A DNA stretch of 64,000 bases from Trissonchulus latispiculum (Eukaryota > Nematoda > Enoplea > Enoplida > Ironidae). The stretch lies in NCBI GenBank assembly GCA_030248195.1, contig JASAND010021176.1, positions 34,101-98,100 on the forward strand, in the 5' to 3' direction. Under the pieces are notes generated by a model. The model did no database searches, was not told where the DNA came from, and saw only the letters and a list, made by a program, of their open reading frames with translations. How positions within the stretch are numbered: position 1 is the stretch's first letter; each line of letters opens with the position of its first letter. Shown here piece after piece: positions 23,998 through 53,587 of this stretch. The translations under genes and the position numbers were made by a program.

Positions 23998-24534
23998 CTG
24001 TGAATCAACTTCAAAGGCTGTGATTTTTGGCAAGTTGATCTTGTAAAGTGGACTCTGCTATATTGTTGCGAATTTTCTTGGCGAAGACGGACTTACGAAG
24101 TAAATATCCTAAAATTTTCTGTTGTGATTATTTTGGTTAGCTGGAATGGTTTAAAGTTGGCGTAATCACAGCTTTTGCCTGTGATTGCTTTTGAAGACAT
24201 AGGTAACTTTCCATGTTAAATCGAAAATATTTGTCTGTGATTTCTGGAGACGGGCTTGGAAAGCCGGCAACGGGATTGTGAGCCCATAGTCAGAATCAGA
24301 ATCTTTAGAGGAATGAAAAGACGACAACAAAAACAGTTATGCTAAAGACAAATGTTTAACTTGTAAGAAATGTATTGTATCGTCTGACTCACATTCACGC
24401 TGTGAAGATTTACAGATAATATTGTACTCGTTGATTCTCAAATTTCCGCATTTTGCATGCAATGTTTTCGTGTACTCATTCTTTTGACAGCTGAGTTTAA
24501 CCATCGCACAATAATCTTTGTTGCAACTACCGGT
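23998..24534 (-). pseudogene. Minus-strand gene remnant, three exons, copy 1
   Basis: Exon 24534-24414 reads TGSCNKDYCAMVKLSCQKNE .. and ends at a GTAAAT donor in phase 1. Exon 24302-24208 begins after a pyrimidine tract ending CTAAAG and reads SDSDYGLTIPLPAFQARLQK .. FDLTWK; the phases of these two exons join. Exon 24108-23998 (YLLRKSVFAKKIRNNI ..) has one extra A that breaks the frame. The duplicate at 53588-54120 is intact in this last exon (.. ESTLQDQLAKITAFEVDSQ) but has a 4-base deletion in the first. Each copy thus carries a different lesion. The protein looks extracellular and Cys-containing; the family is not recognised. Confidence 0.4.
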
Positions 24535-26129
24535 CTGATTTAACATATTAGACGAAAAATTTCGAAAATGAAATGTTCCTTCAATAACTCTTTCATAACT
24601 CTAAGCCCTCATGCCAATCGTATTTGTCATTATTTGATGAACTAACGACTACGATTACCTATACCACCTTAAATTGATTTAATTAATGAATTAATTAATT
24701 AATTAATTTAATTGAAAAAGAAATTAGATGAACTTATTCTATTTCACTTGTTGACTTCTGTTGAATTATAATTAATTATGATCAATAAGGCCGCTAAGAA
24801 TTTTGATTGTGTTTGGATCGATTACAAGATAGTTGGAATTAAATATAAAAAGGTCTTAACAGTGCTCTGTTGACTAAGACCACCACGACTCGGATCATTT
24901 ACATATGTAAAGTCTCCTATTAAAAGCCAGTTTTCTAGTAGGTTGGATAAAAAATACATTAATCGCATGATTTTCATTGATGGTTAGCTATCAGTTTTAA
25001 GTCCGATTTATGAATCTCCACACATCCTAATTGGCCTGGTTTGATTGCATTAGTTCCAGCTCTTATCAGAAATTCGTTTGAAATCAAGCAAGTTGTCGTT
25101 TATAAAATTCTATTATCCGTTAGGCCGAATACTTAGTCCCCATTGAGAGGTCGCTCGTCAACTTCTTCTTTGGCTAGTGTTGTTAACAAACACCTCCATT
25201 CATCAAGTTCAATCTCAGTAGTATATGCTTCAAGCAGCGTTTCATACACAGTTGTCGGCCATCTCTTAGGAGTTGGTGATTTTGTACTACATTGGGATCT
25301 TTAATGATAACTTAAGGCAAACGTACTGTTTCCAAGTTATAAGCTGAATAGCCTGAAGCACCACCAATCGATCGGCACTGTGACCATTTGCTTGCAACTG
25401 CGTGATTCTAAAGAACCTCTGGTCCTTTCCTACGTATACTGGCGTAATACGGCGGTAGAACGAGTACCATACAAAATAATCTTGCACGGATTGCTCCACG
25501 ATTCCACGCTAAGCATCGTCCATAAAGGTGTGCTCCTGCTGTTACCCGAGTGCGGAACTTGTCTCCGGACGATGTAGTCAACAAACCATAATCGCTTGCA
25601 TTTAGAAGACCCTCTCCACCGCTCTCAGCCGTTCTGGGGTATGTGTTTCATGCCTGTCAGAGTGGGTTAAATTATGAGTGTTTAATGTGAGGTTAAACCA
25701 TGTTGGTTAAAGTGAATATAAGAAAATTTAGCATTATGTCTGGTAAACCTAGCAGTAGTAAGTTTAAACCAAGAGTGTTAGGAGATAAACCAACATGTAA
25801 AATAAGAGACAAAACTGGTGGATAGACCTATTATTATTTTTAAAGAAAGACAAGTAAGTGGGTGAAAACGTATGGCAAAGGAAGGGGATTTAAATTAGGA
25901 TTAAGGTGTCAATAGTATTACTTATGCCAAGTCTAGTTAATTTGGTTAAGCCATGTATTTTATTTTATAATAAGGCTAAAGCTAAATAAGGCTAATTTCA
26001 TAATAATGACATATCATAAGGCTAAATGAAAAGGAAGTTCATTTGTGACATGTTTAACTTGGCTTATGTGAAGATGCAGATGTATGATTTGCGTTTTTTA
26101 TGTATATGTGATTGGGGGGGCGTGATAGC

Positions 26130-26400
26130 AGCCAAGTTGCCAACGCCTTGGTCTATGTGCACAGCGGGTTGACTTGGCTTATTTGTCTATGCCTTGTGCC
26201 TGTGTTGGTGCACAGATGTTCCCAGGGGGAGTCACACAGCCAAGTTGCCAATGGCTTGGTTTAGGTTGCTTAAGTTGGCTTATTTCCGTCGCCTTGGTCT
26301 ATGCGCACAGTGGTTTGACTTGGCATATTTGCCTATGCTTTGCGTCTGTGTGTTGGTGCACAGATGTTCCAGGAGAGGAGTCACACAACCAAGGTGCCAT
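26130..26400. repeat. Two long tandem units of a GACTTGGC-containing repeat
   Basis: Two units of about 130-155 bp each contain CCTTGGTCTATG(T/C)GCACAG, GACTTGGC(T/A)TATTTG and GTTGGTGCACAGATGTTCC. They face the opposite way to the GCCAAGTC motif of the array at 27540-28960, as expected for subterminal repeats of one element. Confidence 0.6.
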
Positions 26401-26424
26401 TAGTTTGGTCTAAGTTACGAAGGG

Positions 26425-27130
26425 GGGGTCCAAATTTTGGTCATTTTTCGACTTTCTCTGATCTCGCTGATTTTTACATATTTTAAGGTCCAAACGGTAT
26501 ATTTTAATGAGTTTTTTAAACTAAAGTTTTAAGTCGTACGGTTGTTGCGTAATTTCACCTCAAAGTTGAGGTCTCATGTGTTAAACATAGGAAACTTAAA
26601 AAGTTTCACCTTTTTGGAGTAGTGTCAAAAAATCTGGAAACTGAGCAATGCTAGCCAGCCGTTTCTCGTATCATTAAAAATGCCTGGATGAGGTCTGTAA
26701 TTTGTTTGAATTCGAATTTTGATTTAGATTTTCAAAATTTTTTAATTAATTTTTGAACATTTAAAATTTGGAGCAATTTTAAGAGCGGGTCGAATTTTAA
26801 ATATTCAAAAATTGATTAAAACATTTTAAAGAAATCTAAATTCTAATTCCAACAAATCACAGATTTTATCTAGGCTTTTCTAATGATACTAGGTAAGGCT
26901 GGGTAGCACTGAACAGTTTCGAGATTTTTTGACACTACTCCAAAATGTGAAACTTTTTAAGTTTCCGATGTTTAACACATAAGACCTCTACTTTGAGGTG
27001 AAATTACGCAACCACCATACGACTTATAACTTTAATTTTAAAAACTAATAAAATATACCGTTTGGACTATAAAATATGTAAAACTCAGCGAGATCGGAGA
27101 AACTCGAAAAAATGACCAAAACATGGACAT
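26425..27130. mobile_element. 700-bp palindromic MITE
   Basis: The two halves are inverted copies of each other over about 350 bp, meeting near 26785. Recognisable blocks include TTTTGGTCATTTTT at the ends, ACATATTTTA, CAAACGGTATATTTTA, TTTCACCTCAAAGT and AGTGTCAAAAAATCT. Single-arm relatives are at 39920-40115 and 60690-60895. Confidence 0.75.
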
Positions 27131-27539
27131 AACTTGGCTTGGCTTTACTTGGAAATTTCACAAAATGGTCAAAACATGCAAAATTTTTGGTAATTTAGAA
27201 ATTTTTTCTTCAAAATAGGCATATTTTTAGCGTTTTAGGCGTTTTTGCACCGTTTCAAAGTGATTTAAAATCAAAATTTTAGAAAAACTTTCCAAAACAT
27301 CACCATGTTTTGGCCAAATTTAGCTAACTTTTTGGGTCAAAAAATTGCTGGGGCGGGGGTTCGGGGGCAACCGAAAGTTGAGGGAGGGTATGTCAAAAAA
27401 TCTGAGAGGGGGTAAAATTAGTCAAACATTTTGGGAGGAATACCCCCCACAGGAAACTATGGGGAGGGGTCCCCGCTGTCCACCCATAACGGATGTTCGC
27501 TCGTATGCCGTTACGAGTTTAGCATTGCAAGCACAAAAA

Positions 27540-28960
27540 GTTTTAAGCCAAGTCCATAAGCCAAGCATGTTTGTACTTGGCTGTCTGCCCCCCCTACATA
27601 GGGCACGTAATAGTGCATGTTCGTACACGTTTTAGCATTGGAAACACCATGAGCCTTAAGCCGAGTCCATAATACAATCATGCTAGTACTTGGCTGTCCC
27701 CCCTCCATAGTGCAAGTATTAATAGTATAACGTTTAGCATTGGAATTGCAGTGACCTTTAAGCCAAGTCTATAAGCCAAGCATGTTGGTATTTGGCTGTC
27801 CCCCCTAGTGCATGTTCGTATAGCGTTAAACGTTTAGCTTTGCTAGCACCATGAACTTTAAGCCAAGTTCATAAACCTAGCATGTTGGTACTTGGCTGTC
27901 CCCCCCTAGTCATGTTCGTATAGCGTTACCCGTTTAGCTTTGCAGGCACCATAAACTTTAAGCCAAGTTTATGAACCTAGCGTGTTGGTACTTGCCTGCC
28001 CCCCTCCATAATGCAAGTAATAGTATAACGTTTAGCGTTGAAAGCACCATAAGCTTCAATCCAAGTCCATATATAAGCCAAGCATGTTGGTACTTGTCTG
28101 TCCCCCCTCCATACTGCAAATAATAGTATAACGTTTAGCATTGCAAATGCAATATCCTTAAAGCCAAGCATGTTGGTACTTGGCTGTCCCCCCTAGTGCT
28201 TGTACGTACAGCCTTACCCATTTAGCTTTGCAAGCACTATAAGCATTAGGCCAAGTCCAGAAGCCAAGCATGTTGGTACTTGTCTGTCCCCCCTCCATAC
28301 TGCAAATAATAGTAGAACGTTTAGCATTGCAAATGCAATAACCTTAAAGCCAAGCATGTTTGTACTTGGCTGTCCCCCCTAGTGCTTGTTCGTACAGCCT
28401 TACCCATTTAGCTTTGCAAGCACTATAAGCATTAAGCCAAGTCCAGAAGCCAAGCATGTTTGTACTTGGCTGTCCTCCCTCCATAGTGCATATTCGTATA
28501 GCGTTACCCGTTTAGCTTTGCAAGCACAAATAGCTTTAAGCCAAGTCCATATATAAGCCAAGCATGTTGGTACTTGGCTGTCCCCCTCCATACTGCAAAT
28601 AGTAGTATAACGTTCAGCAATGCAAATGCAATAACCTTAAAGCCAAGCATGTTGGTACTTGGCTGTCCCCCCTAGTGCTTGTTCGTACAGCCTTACCCAT
28701 TTAGCTTTGCAAGCACCATAAGCTTTAAGCCAAGTCCATAAGCCAAGCATGTTGGTACTTGGCTGTCCCCCCACCCCTAGTGCATGTTCGAACAGCGTTA
28801 CCCGTTTAACTTTGAAGCACAATAAGCTTTATGCCAAATTCATAACCCAAGCACGTTGGTACTTGGCTCTCCCCCCCTAGTGCATGTTCGTAGAGCGTTA
28901 CAGCTTTGCAAGCACAATAAGCTTTAAGCCAAGTCCACAAGCCAAGCATGTCGATACTTC
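27540..28960. repeat. Tandem array of about 15 units of 95-100 bp
   Basis: Each unit contains TTTAAGCCAAGTCCATAAGC, CAAGCATGTTGGTACTTGGC, TGTCCCCCCTAGTGCATGTT and a GCGTTACCCGTTTAGC-type segment. Units vary by a few substitutions and short deletions. More diverged units continue after the nested hAT element (30815-31160). Repeats are adjacent and too long and variable for a CRISPR array. Confidence 0.8.
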
Positions 28961-29026
28961 GTTGTCCCCCCCTCCCTAGTGGATGTTTCAATAGCGTTAC
29001 CCATTTACCTTTGCAAGCACAACAAC

Positions 29027-30807
29027 TAGAGTTGGGACCGGTTCCAATTTTCAAAACCGGTTCCGGTTCCGGTTCTAGAGTACCGGTTCCGGTTCCGGTT
29101 CTAGCTTCCGGTTCCCTGTTCCAAGTACAAAATTCGCAGTTACATTTTAACATTATTTAATATTGGATGCAGGTCCCAGCAAGGGTTATACAATCAAAAT
29201 TATAAAGCAATATTGCGAAACAATTGGAATAGGTAATGCGATAATAACCAACTGGGTAATCTTTTTTGTATGCTTGGAATTTTAAAGTTTTTGCCGTACT
29301 TTGAGTTTGCTCAATTACAAATGCTGTCACTATATGTACAACATACATTAAAACTTGTAAAAAAATTAAAACTTTAGTATGGTCGAGCAAATTGTTTCGA
29401 TAATTAACGGTGAGATTCTACCGTGCATCTACGACAGTGCAGACAGCGCCTTCTGAACAGAATCCTGTAAACTGCACAACGTTTCAGTAAAACGTGCTGA
29501 GAATTGAGATATACTGGAGCTTAAATTTTTATTTCTTTAAAAAGAGTACAGTGTCTCTAAAGGAGCAAATAGTTTCCAAAAATTTAAATGCATTTAAAAT
29601 ATTTAAAAGCTGTAAGCCAAGTTGGAAAGAACATATATATTAAAGTTATATTTAACGAAGAAATGTACAGTTACTTGATTAAACAAAATAGCTAACAGAT
29701 TACTTCTGCAGGCTGTTCATTAGTTGAACTTTGATTGACTTTCGTCGCAGATGCCGATAGCTTAAAAATGAGAAAATAAGTACTCAACTTTCGAAGTTTT
29801 CTACTCCTGTAAAATTTACTACTTTTTTAAAAATATTGCTTCAATCTTGGGTGCTGACAACACCACCTTCCATTTACTAATTTTTTGAGAAGATATACTC
29901 AATTTCCGACTACATCCCATCGAGCTCTCATCTTTTCTATGAGGTTAATATTCAGATATGTAAGCTGGTTAAAGTTTCATTCGGCGCCCGTATCGGTCAC
30001 GTCTGAACGAAAGTGTCCGTCTTTCATCAATTACAATTGGAATTTTAGAACAGAAAATTTCAGAAATTCGTTAAAATTTATTTAGAGACATTTTCACAAC
30101 TGCATTTTGGTAAACACACAAAATTACTTAACAAAATTTGAAAAATCAGAAGCATGAAAACAAAAAATTACGAAATTCCAGAATAAAGGAAGTAGAATTT
30201 TTCCCTTGCAATACATGTTCCTAAATTTTCAAGTATGTTTTACATTTAATTTTTTTCTTAACTCAGACGGGATAATGTAACTAATGTTGAGTCAAAGAAA
30301 TATTTGAAATTTCTCTTAATTCGATGCCTCGGCTTCAGCGAAGGCTGAAACGTGCCTCGATCACTTGAAAAGGGGAAGCAGGGAGTTTATGTCACCTTCA
30401 GTGGAAGCTGAAGCTGTGTCGTTTTCAGTTTAGGCTCTAAATTTATTCTATGAACTTTCAGCTTTAGTTTCAGTGCCAATAATTGTACCTTCATTTCACG
30501 TTTAGCTTGAAATTCTTAATTATTATCAGTCTCATCCTACATATTTCGCCTTCAGGTCTAAATTTGTTTAGTTTCAGTTCAAACTAGATCTTTAGTTTCA
30601 ATTTCAGTCACTAGTTTGAAAAAGATAATATGGATGGCAACACTGAATGGCAACCACAAATTCCAGCTTTTGCAAAATTTAAATTCCTGCAAAAAATTAG
30701 TTCAAGGCCAATTTTAATAGTGGAACCGGCCAATAAAATTCCTTCCGGTTCGGTTCCGGTTCCGGTTCCGGTTACAACCGGTTCTAGTGGAACCGGTCCC
30801 AACCCTA
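29027..30807. mobile_element. 1781-bp non-autonomous hAT-like element with (GGTTCC)n ends
   Basis: Starts TAGAGTTGGGACCGGTTCC and ends with the inverted form TAGGGTTGGGACCGGTTCC. It is flanked by the perfect 8-bp duplication ACAACAAC (29019-29026 and 30808-30815), and removal restores the tandem-array unit it interrupts. Both ends run into GGTTCC/ACCGGT hexamers. The interior has no transposase; 30320-30612 is a reverse-oriented relic of the CTGAAA family. Confidence 0.88.
30320..30612. mobile_element. Relic of CTGAAA hexamer element, inverted
   Basis: Contains many TTTCAG hexamers and ends TTTCAGTCACTAG, resembling the end of the intact element at 61921-62427 read in reverse. It is nested within the 29027-30807 element. 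Confidence 0.4.
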
Positions 30808-32145
30808 ACAACAACCTTTAGGCCAAGTCCATAAGCCAACCATCTTGGTACTTCGCTGTCCCCCCTTAGTGCATCTTCATATAGCATCTCCCATTGCAAG
30901 CACACAAAACTTTAAGCCAAGTCCTTAAAGCCAAGTATCTCGGCACTTGACCGTACCACCCCCTCTCGGTATATCCTTCTGTAGTGTTCAGATATACCAG
31001 TGTTTACCATTGCAACTGCAACAACCTCAAACCAACTCCTTAAGCCAACTCCCTACTTGTCTCTCCCTCTTCGCCGTTACACATTCGCAACACTTTTACC
31101 ACTAAACCAAATCCATTAGCCAAGTATCTTGGTGCTGCTTAACAATCCTTAAAACAAGCCTTAATCCTCCTTGGCTACACCCTAATACTTGATGATTGAC
31201 CCGGAACATACTTGGTTTCTGACAAACGAAACAACTTGGCTACTACCTTTTTCATCATGGTTAGACGTCGTAACATATTGGCTTACTGTTCACACCACTT
31301 TTATCTGCTCATTGACCAAGCCCAGCTTTGACAGGCATCGAAACATTACCCGTTCTTGACTATCTCGCAATAAATGGATCCACAAATGAAACCTGGAAAG
31401 GGAAGTCACCTCTTCTGTTTTGGTTACAATTAATTGATTAAGTCTATACCAACTAGATTTAGTTCTCAAACGAGTCCGCTACATTTCATATAAATGTGAG
31501 GTTGTTGTGACACTGTGTAATTCCTAACTTCATATTCTGCTTCTTAACGTCTGTAGCTTGACTTAATAATTTGAGGGTTACAATAATTGTTCTTTTAAGT
31601 TAAGGCAGGTTTTAATCGTATCTTGACAACGACTGTGAATATGAAAGGGAATTATTCCTCATTCTCCAGATAATTGTCGAGCAAATAAAAGTGTACTTAA
31701 AGAAGTCCCGTAGTGGCATCCAACTTAGACAAAAACTTCTGTGCTGGTTGTCTGCTATGTCGCGAACATATGTATATACCTGGTACAGCTGTTAAAGCAA
31801 ACGTTAGCAACATGCCAACATATCTCCCTGTTTTCGGGTACAATGATGCAGCCTTACAGTAAGACGGTTTAAGGTGATGGTATCCTTTTGTGCAGTGCTT
31901 TTGTAGTGATTTGTCGAAGCTAACTATAACTATAAAGTAACTTTCGTAATTTTAGCAGTTGGAAAGATGTTTGTACATGCATCATTTTAAAGCTTATGAT
32001 CAGTACATTCACATGAGCTTACGAATATATTAAAATTAGCAAGGAAAATAGTGAAATAGTAAACGTTTCCTGAAATAAAGGCTAAATATAAACCAAAAAT
32101 CTTTGAACATAGATTTCTCAAAACTGTAGAAACGGCCAAAAGTTC

Positions 32146-32177
32146 TTTTTGTGCCATGATATAAAGGACATGTGGGC
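32146..32177. repeat. 32-bp exact inverted match to the left end of the window
   Basis: The block containing TGCCATGATATAAAGGACAT is the exact reverse complement of a block near 1113-1144. The flanks are AT-rich in both places but not obviously alike; probably the conserved end of a dispersed repeat. Confidence 0.5.
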
Positions 32178-32212
32178 AGAGGGGAGTTTTTCGTGGCTCA
32201 ACAGTAGTGTTT

Positions 32213-32612
32213 TAGAACGGCGGGGTTCAGCCAGCCGGCGGCCGACCGCCGGCCGGCTAAAAAATGCCACCGGCTGGTCGCCGGCCAACGCCCGGCCGGC
32301 CGGCCGTTGGCCGTTCTCAGCCGGCGGCTAGTCAGACATATTCTTCAGTGTTTGAAGGCAATCTGAGCTAGAAAGTTGCAAAATATTTAATTATGCATTA
32401 CAAAGGCAATGGAATCGGCTGTTAGTTTATATATTTGGGAAAAGTTCATTCAGCGTTGGATTGTTTTGTAAACATTTGCTGCTCTGCTCAAATTGTTGTG
32501 TTAACAATGAATATTTGTGTTAAACCGGCGGCCAGCCGCCGGCCAAACCGCCAGACACTCAGTCGGCCCGGCAGCCGGCTCAAAAGCCGCCGGCTTCCCG
32601 GCCGTTAACAGG
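32213..32612. mobile_element. GC-rich (GCCGGC)n-ended element, candidate hAT MITE
   Basis: Two clusters of GCCGGC/GGCCGG hexamers (32213-32330 and 32524-32612) face each other across AT-rich DNA. The organisation is the same as in the other hexamer-ended hAT elements of the window. I could not fix the termini or a target duplication. Confidence 0.45.
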
Positions 32613-32912
32613 TCGTAGGAATGCTCCAGAAAATTCGCCAAATGTGCAGTGACACGAAATTTCGCAAACTTGCTTTACGTTTTCTCGCAACTGGAGATGT
32701 CTTAGCTCAAACCAAGAAAAATATCCAGCCACAATAATACGAGTTTTCATCCTGCCAAAAGTCACGCGAATCTATTGGGTGTTTTTGAAAAATCGATGTT
32801 CAAAACAAAACAATCGCAGTTTTATCAAAATGGTTTTTCAGCAAAATCCCCAGCTTACAGCAAGAAAGTCCAACTAATAAGCATCGATAAAATGTACAGC
32901 TGGACCGGGCTG

Positions 32913-33890
32913 TATATATGTTACGTACAAAACCCGAAATTATACATTTCGCGAATTGAATGGCTGTTTTATTCAAAACCCGAAATGCATAGGCATTCTT
33001 ATTCAAAACGCGAAATGAATAACTGAAGCCATTCAATTCCCGAAATGAATAGCTTTTCCATTCAAAACGCGAAATGAATAGCCAGTGGCTATTCAAAATC
33101 CGAATTTGTAAGTCAGATTTTATTACAGACTATATCAAACTAGTAAATTAGTTAGGAGTGCTAAGAAATGTAAGAATTTCTAGCTTCTACAGCTTGGTTC
33201 ACATCGAAACTATGGTTCACATCGAAACTGTGGAAACTAAAGTTTGGTTCACGGCGAACTACGACATCAAAACGATGCTAAGAACGTGGATGAAGGATAA
33301 TCAGAGCACTCACTAGCACTCGCGGATTAGCAAGCTGTATGCAAGAAATGAGATTCTTCCCACAATGGAGAAATTCATCAGAATTGAGGATGTCCCTGAC
33401 AAGTCAGTTTCGCTGAGAAGTTTGGTTGTAATGGTTTTTGTGTGTCCGGCGAAACTCAAGGAATGATGGCATGTAACTGCTGCACTACGAAATGCCAAAC
33501 CAATCGGTGTAAGTGCAGGAAGGCTGGACAGCTCTGCAACAGTAGATGCCGCAAATCTCTGAGCTGCACCAACAAATGAATTGAATTACATAAAGGACTT
33601 GTGAACCAAACTTTAGAAGCTAGAAATTCTTACATTTCTAAGCACTCCTAACTAATTTACTAGCTTGATATAGTCTGTAATAAAATCTGACTTACAAATT
33701 CGGATTTTGAATAGCCACTGGCTATTCATTTCGCGTTTTGAATGGAAAAGCTATTCATTTCGGGAATTGAATGGCTTCAGTTATTCATTTCGCGTTTTGA
33801 ATAAGAATGCCTATGCATTTCGGGTTTTGAATAAAACAGCCATTCAATTCGCGAAATGTATAATTTCGGGTTTTGTACGTAACATATATA
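32913..33890. mobile_element. 978-bp inverted-repeat element with captured gene fragment
   Basis: Arms of roughly 290-340 bp (32913-33252 and 33601-33890) start TATATATGTTACGTAC and are inverted copies. Their outer parts are made of a 20-27 bp tandem motif such as TTCAAAACGCGAAATGAATA. The single-copy centre holds a fragment of a KRBA2-like coding sequence. No target duplication was identified. Confidence 0.75.
33326..33579 (+). pseudogene. KRBA2-like C-terminal fragment captured in element
   Basis: Reads ISKLYARNEILPTMEKFI .. VPDKSVSLRS, then after a frameshift a Cys-rich tail CNCCTTKCQTNRCKCRKAG .. CNSRC .. LSCTNK and TGA. This VPDK-SLR plus CXC-type tail is what I know from the C-terminus of KRAB-A domain-containing protein 2-like/SCAND3-like proteins, which descend from transposon integrases. 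Only the C-terminus is present, it is frameshifted, and it is enclosed by the inverted arms. Confidence 0.6.
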
Positions 33891-34360
33891 AACCGAAATT
33901 GTCCGTACGATTCGGCAGGAATTCGAAAAACTGATGTCCTCGAAAATGGCCATTTTTGGATCCCCAAAATTGTTTTTGGCTTATGCTGACTTAACCACCG
34001 CAGATAGCTCAAAGGTTGTAAAAAACCAAAAATGTTCATTTTGGTGTCCTCTTTTTAGCTATCACAAACAGTCCTTTGTCTCTACTTCCTACTGGAAGTA
34101 TAATGGCAAAAACCAAAACTTTCTTACCTTTTGGCCTAAAAATACGGGACTGGTCTTAGAATGTTAAAGAGCCCAAAAATAATATATTTGGGAAATTCCA
34201 TCCACTTTCATAATGAATTTCTCTCGTAGCTTTCTTGAAAAGAAACCAACTGAAATGTCATTGACAGAAAACCGACATTATAGTAGTTGTTCTTACTTCT
34301 TATAGCATCTTCCATTGCCCTACACTACTGACTGGATGTCTAGTAGATCGCATATGAAAG

Positions 34361-52010
<17,650 letters not shown>

Positions 52011-53587
52011 TTGTTAAAGCAACTCAGCAAGCTAGCCTAAATTAAGATAAAATTTGTCATTAATACGATTAAATATCATCGAATGATTCGAAGAACCGGT
52101 CGTCAAAAAGTACTGTCATGTGAGAAATAGGTTTCCCAGTTATTTTTACAGCAGTTTTAGCACCTTTAGCGTGCCCGTTAGTACAGTTCCATACAAGGAT
52201 AGCAATGACATACAGGACCAGTAACCAAATACAAATTACAGTCGCAGATACTCGAATGAAACAAACTCTGCAACTGACTAATAATTACCATTAACAAAAA
52301 TTAGTTAAAGAGACCAAGGTTCGTACAGTAGGACCGCAACTTTGAATGTTTGGCTAAACTATCAGCATATTACGAGTTATTGGCAAGCTAGTTAAACCAT
52401 TCAAAATCACTCCATCGAATTTCACACAAACTTATAGAGATCCATTGGATTGGCCACGTCTTGCAAAAGTCGTTGCTGTAGTAGTAAATTTATCGTAGTT
52501 GTATTTTTCAGGTTAGAAAGTTTGTTGATAGAGTCAACCAGAAGCTTTATTATGTCATGCATTGTATCACGAACTTCAGATGAACCTGGCTAAAGCTAAA
52601 TCTGTTGATGTGTGATTGTCGATACCTGTTTTGTCTCAGAATCTGAACATAATTATGATATATATACCAAAATTAAAATCTGTATCGGACTTGTAAAATT
52701 CAGACAATCTCGTTCTTGATTACTTTAAGTAGATTTGCAAATATTAAATTGGTCAAAATTTAAGCACTCTCGTTATTGATTAATTTAAGGTATAGACTAC
52801 AAAAATTAAAATGGTTAAATTCTTCCTGTTGAAGTAAGATGCATAGGCTCAATCGTATAGCCTGTGGTAGACAATGAAAAAGTTAATTGCGAAATTATGT
52901 CCATTCAGCATACTGACGTAAGCAAATTATTGGAATAAAAAACTGAATGAAAAGCATGTTCGTGGTCGGCTGTTTATTGGGCATGAGATTAGCTCTTAGT
53001 AGATCGAACTTCTTATTGAGAATGAGAAATTCCGTAGCCACGCTTGACTCCTGAAGTCCTGAGAATGCCAATTTTATCAAATTATTTTAACTAAAGCTCA
53101 TGTATATTTTTGAGGATAAGATTCTTATTTGTAGTCTTAAAATTAATTATCTATTTTTGTATCGAGTTTTCCAACTTCAAAACAAAAAGCAGGTATAGAT
53201 TTTTCGCAATGACATCAGTTTTTTATAGTTTTCAGTAAACATCTATATTTGGAAATGAAATATCAGTTAAATTGTTGTCATAAGTAAAGAAACCTATTTT
53301 TGGAGATTTGTTCATCGCCTACAGCCAGCTTTCTTACTCCTAGTAGGAAATAGTTTTGCTTCACTTTGTGGCGTGGGTTGAATTTCAACCCACCCCAACC
53401 TTGGACCTTCGTGGATCTTACAAATTTTACCCAGTCGAATTTATTTTCAGTTGCAAGAGTCGCCTTCTTTGAGTTCCTCTAAATTTCCCCTATACATTAT
53501 CGACTGTAAGGTAACAACTAAGCCTTGCCTTTGACTCAAGTTCGGCTGGTGCGAATATAACAAACTTGAATTTACCTGCAAAAATAC

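Larger units (their letters stand above)
22425..25635. repeat. Duplicated downstream segment, copy 1
   Basis: Aligns over its length with 52011-55890 downstream of gene B, interrupted there by a 611-bp MITE and a 180-bp length difference near 54340-54520. It contains the minus-strand exon remnants listed separately. The alignment resumes at 31357-31760 after the inserted element 25636-31351. Confidence 0.8.
25636..31351. mobile_element. 5.7-kb repeat-built insertion with imperfect TIRs
   Basis: The paralogous segment near 55890 shows the empty site. The insertion is flanked by GTTCT on both sides (25631-25635 and 31352-31356; possibly up to CCGTTCT). Its ends are imperfect inverted repeats: GGGGTATGTGTTTCATGCC.. 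at the left and, read inward from the right, GGGTAATGTTTCGATGCC... Inside are two long tandem repeat units, a palindromic MITE, an array of about 15 units of roughly 95-100 bp and a nested hAT element. No transposase is seen. Superfamily is uncertain. Confidence 0.75.

Noticed and set aside
27540..28960. CRISPR-like array
   Set aside because: Units are adjacent, about 95-100 bp, diverge throughout and have no unique spacers of constant length; the DNA is eukaryotic.
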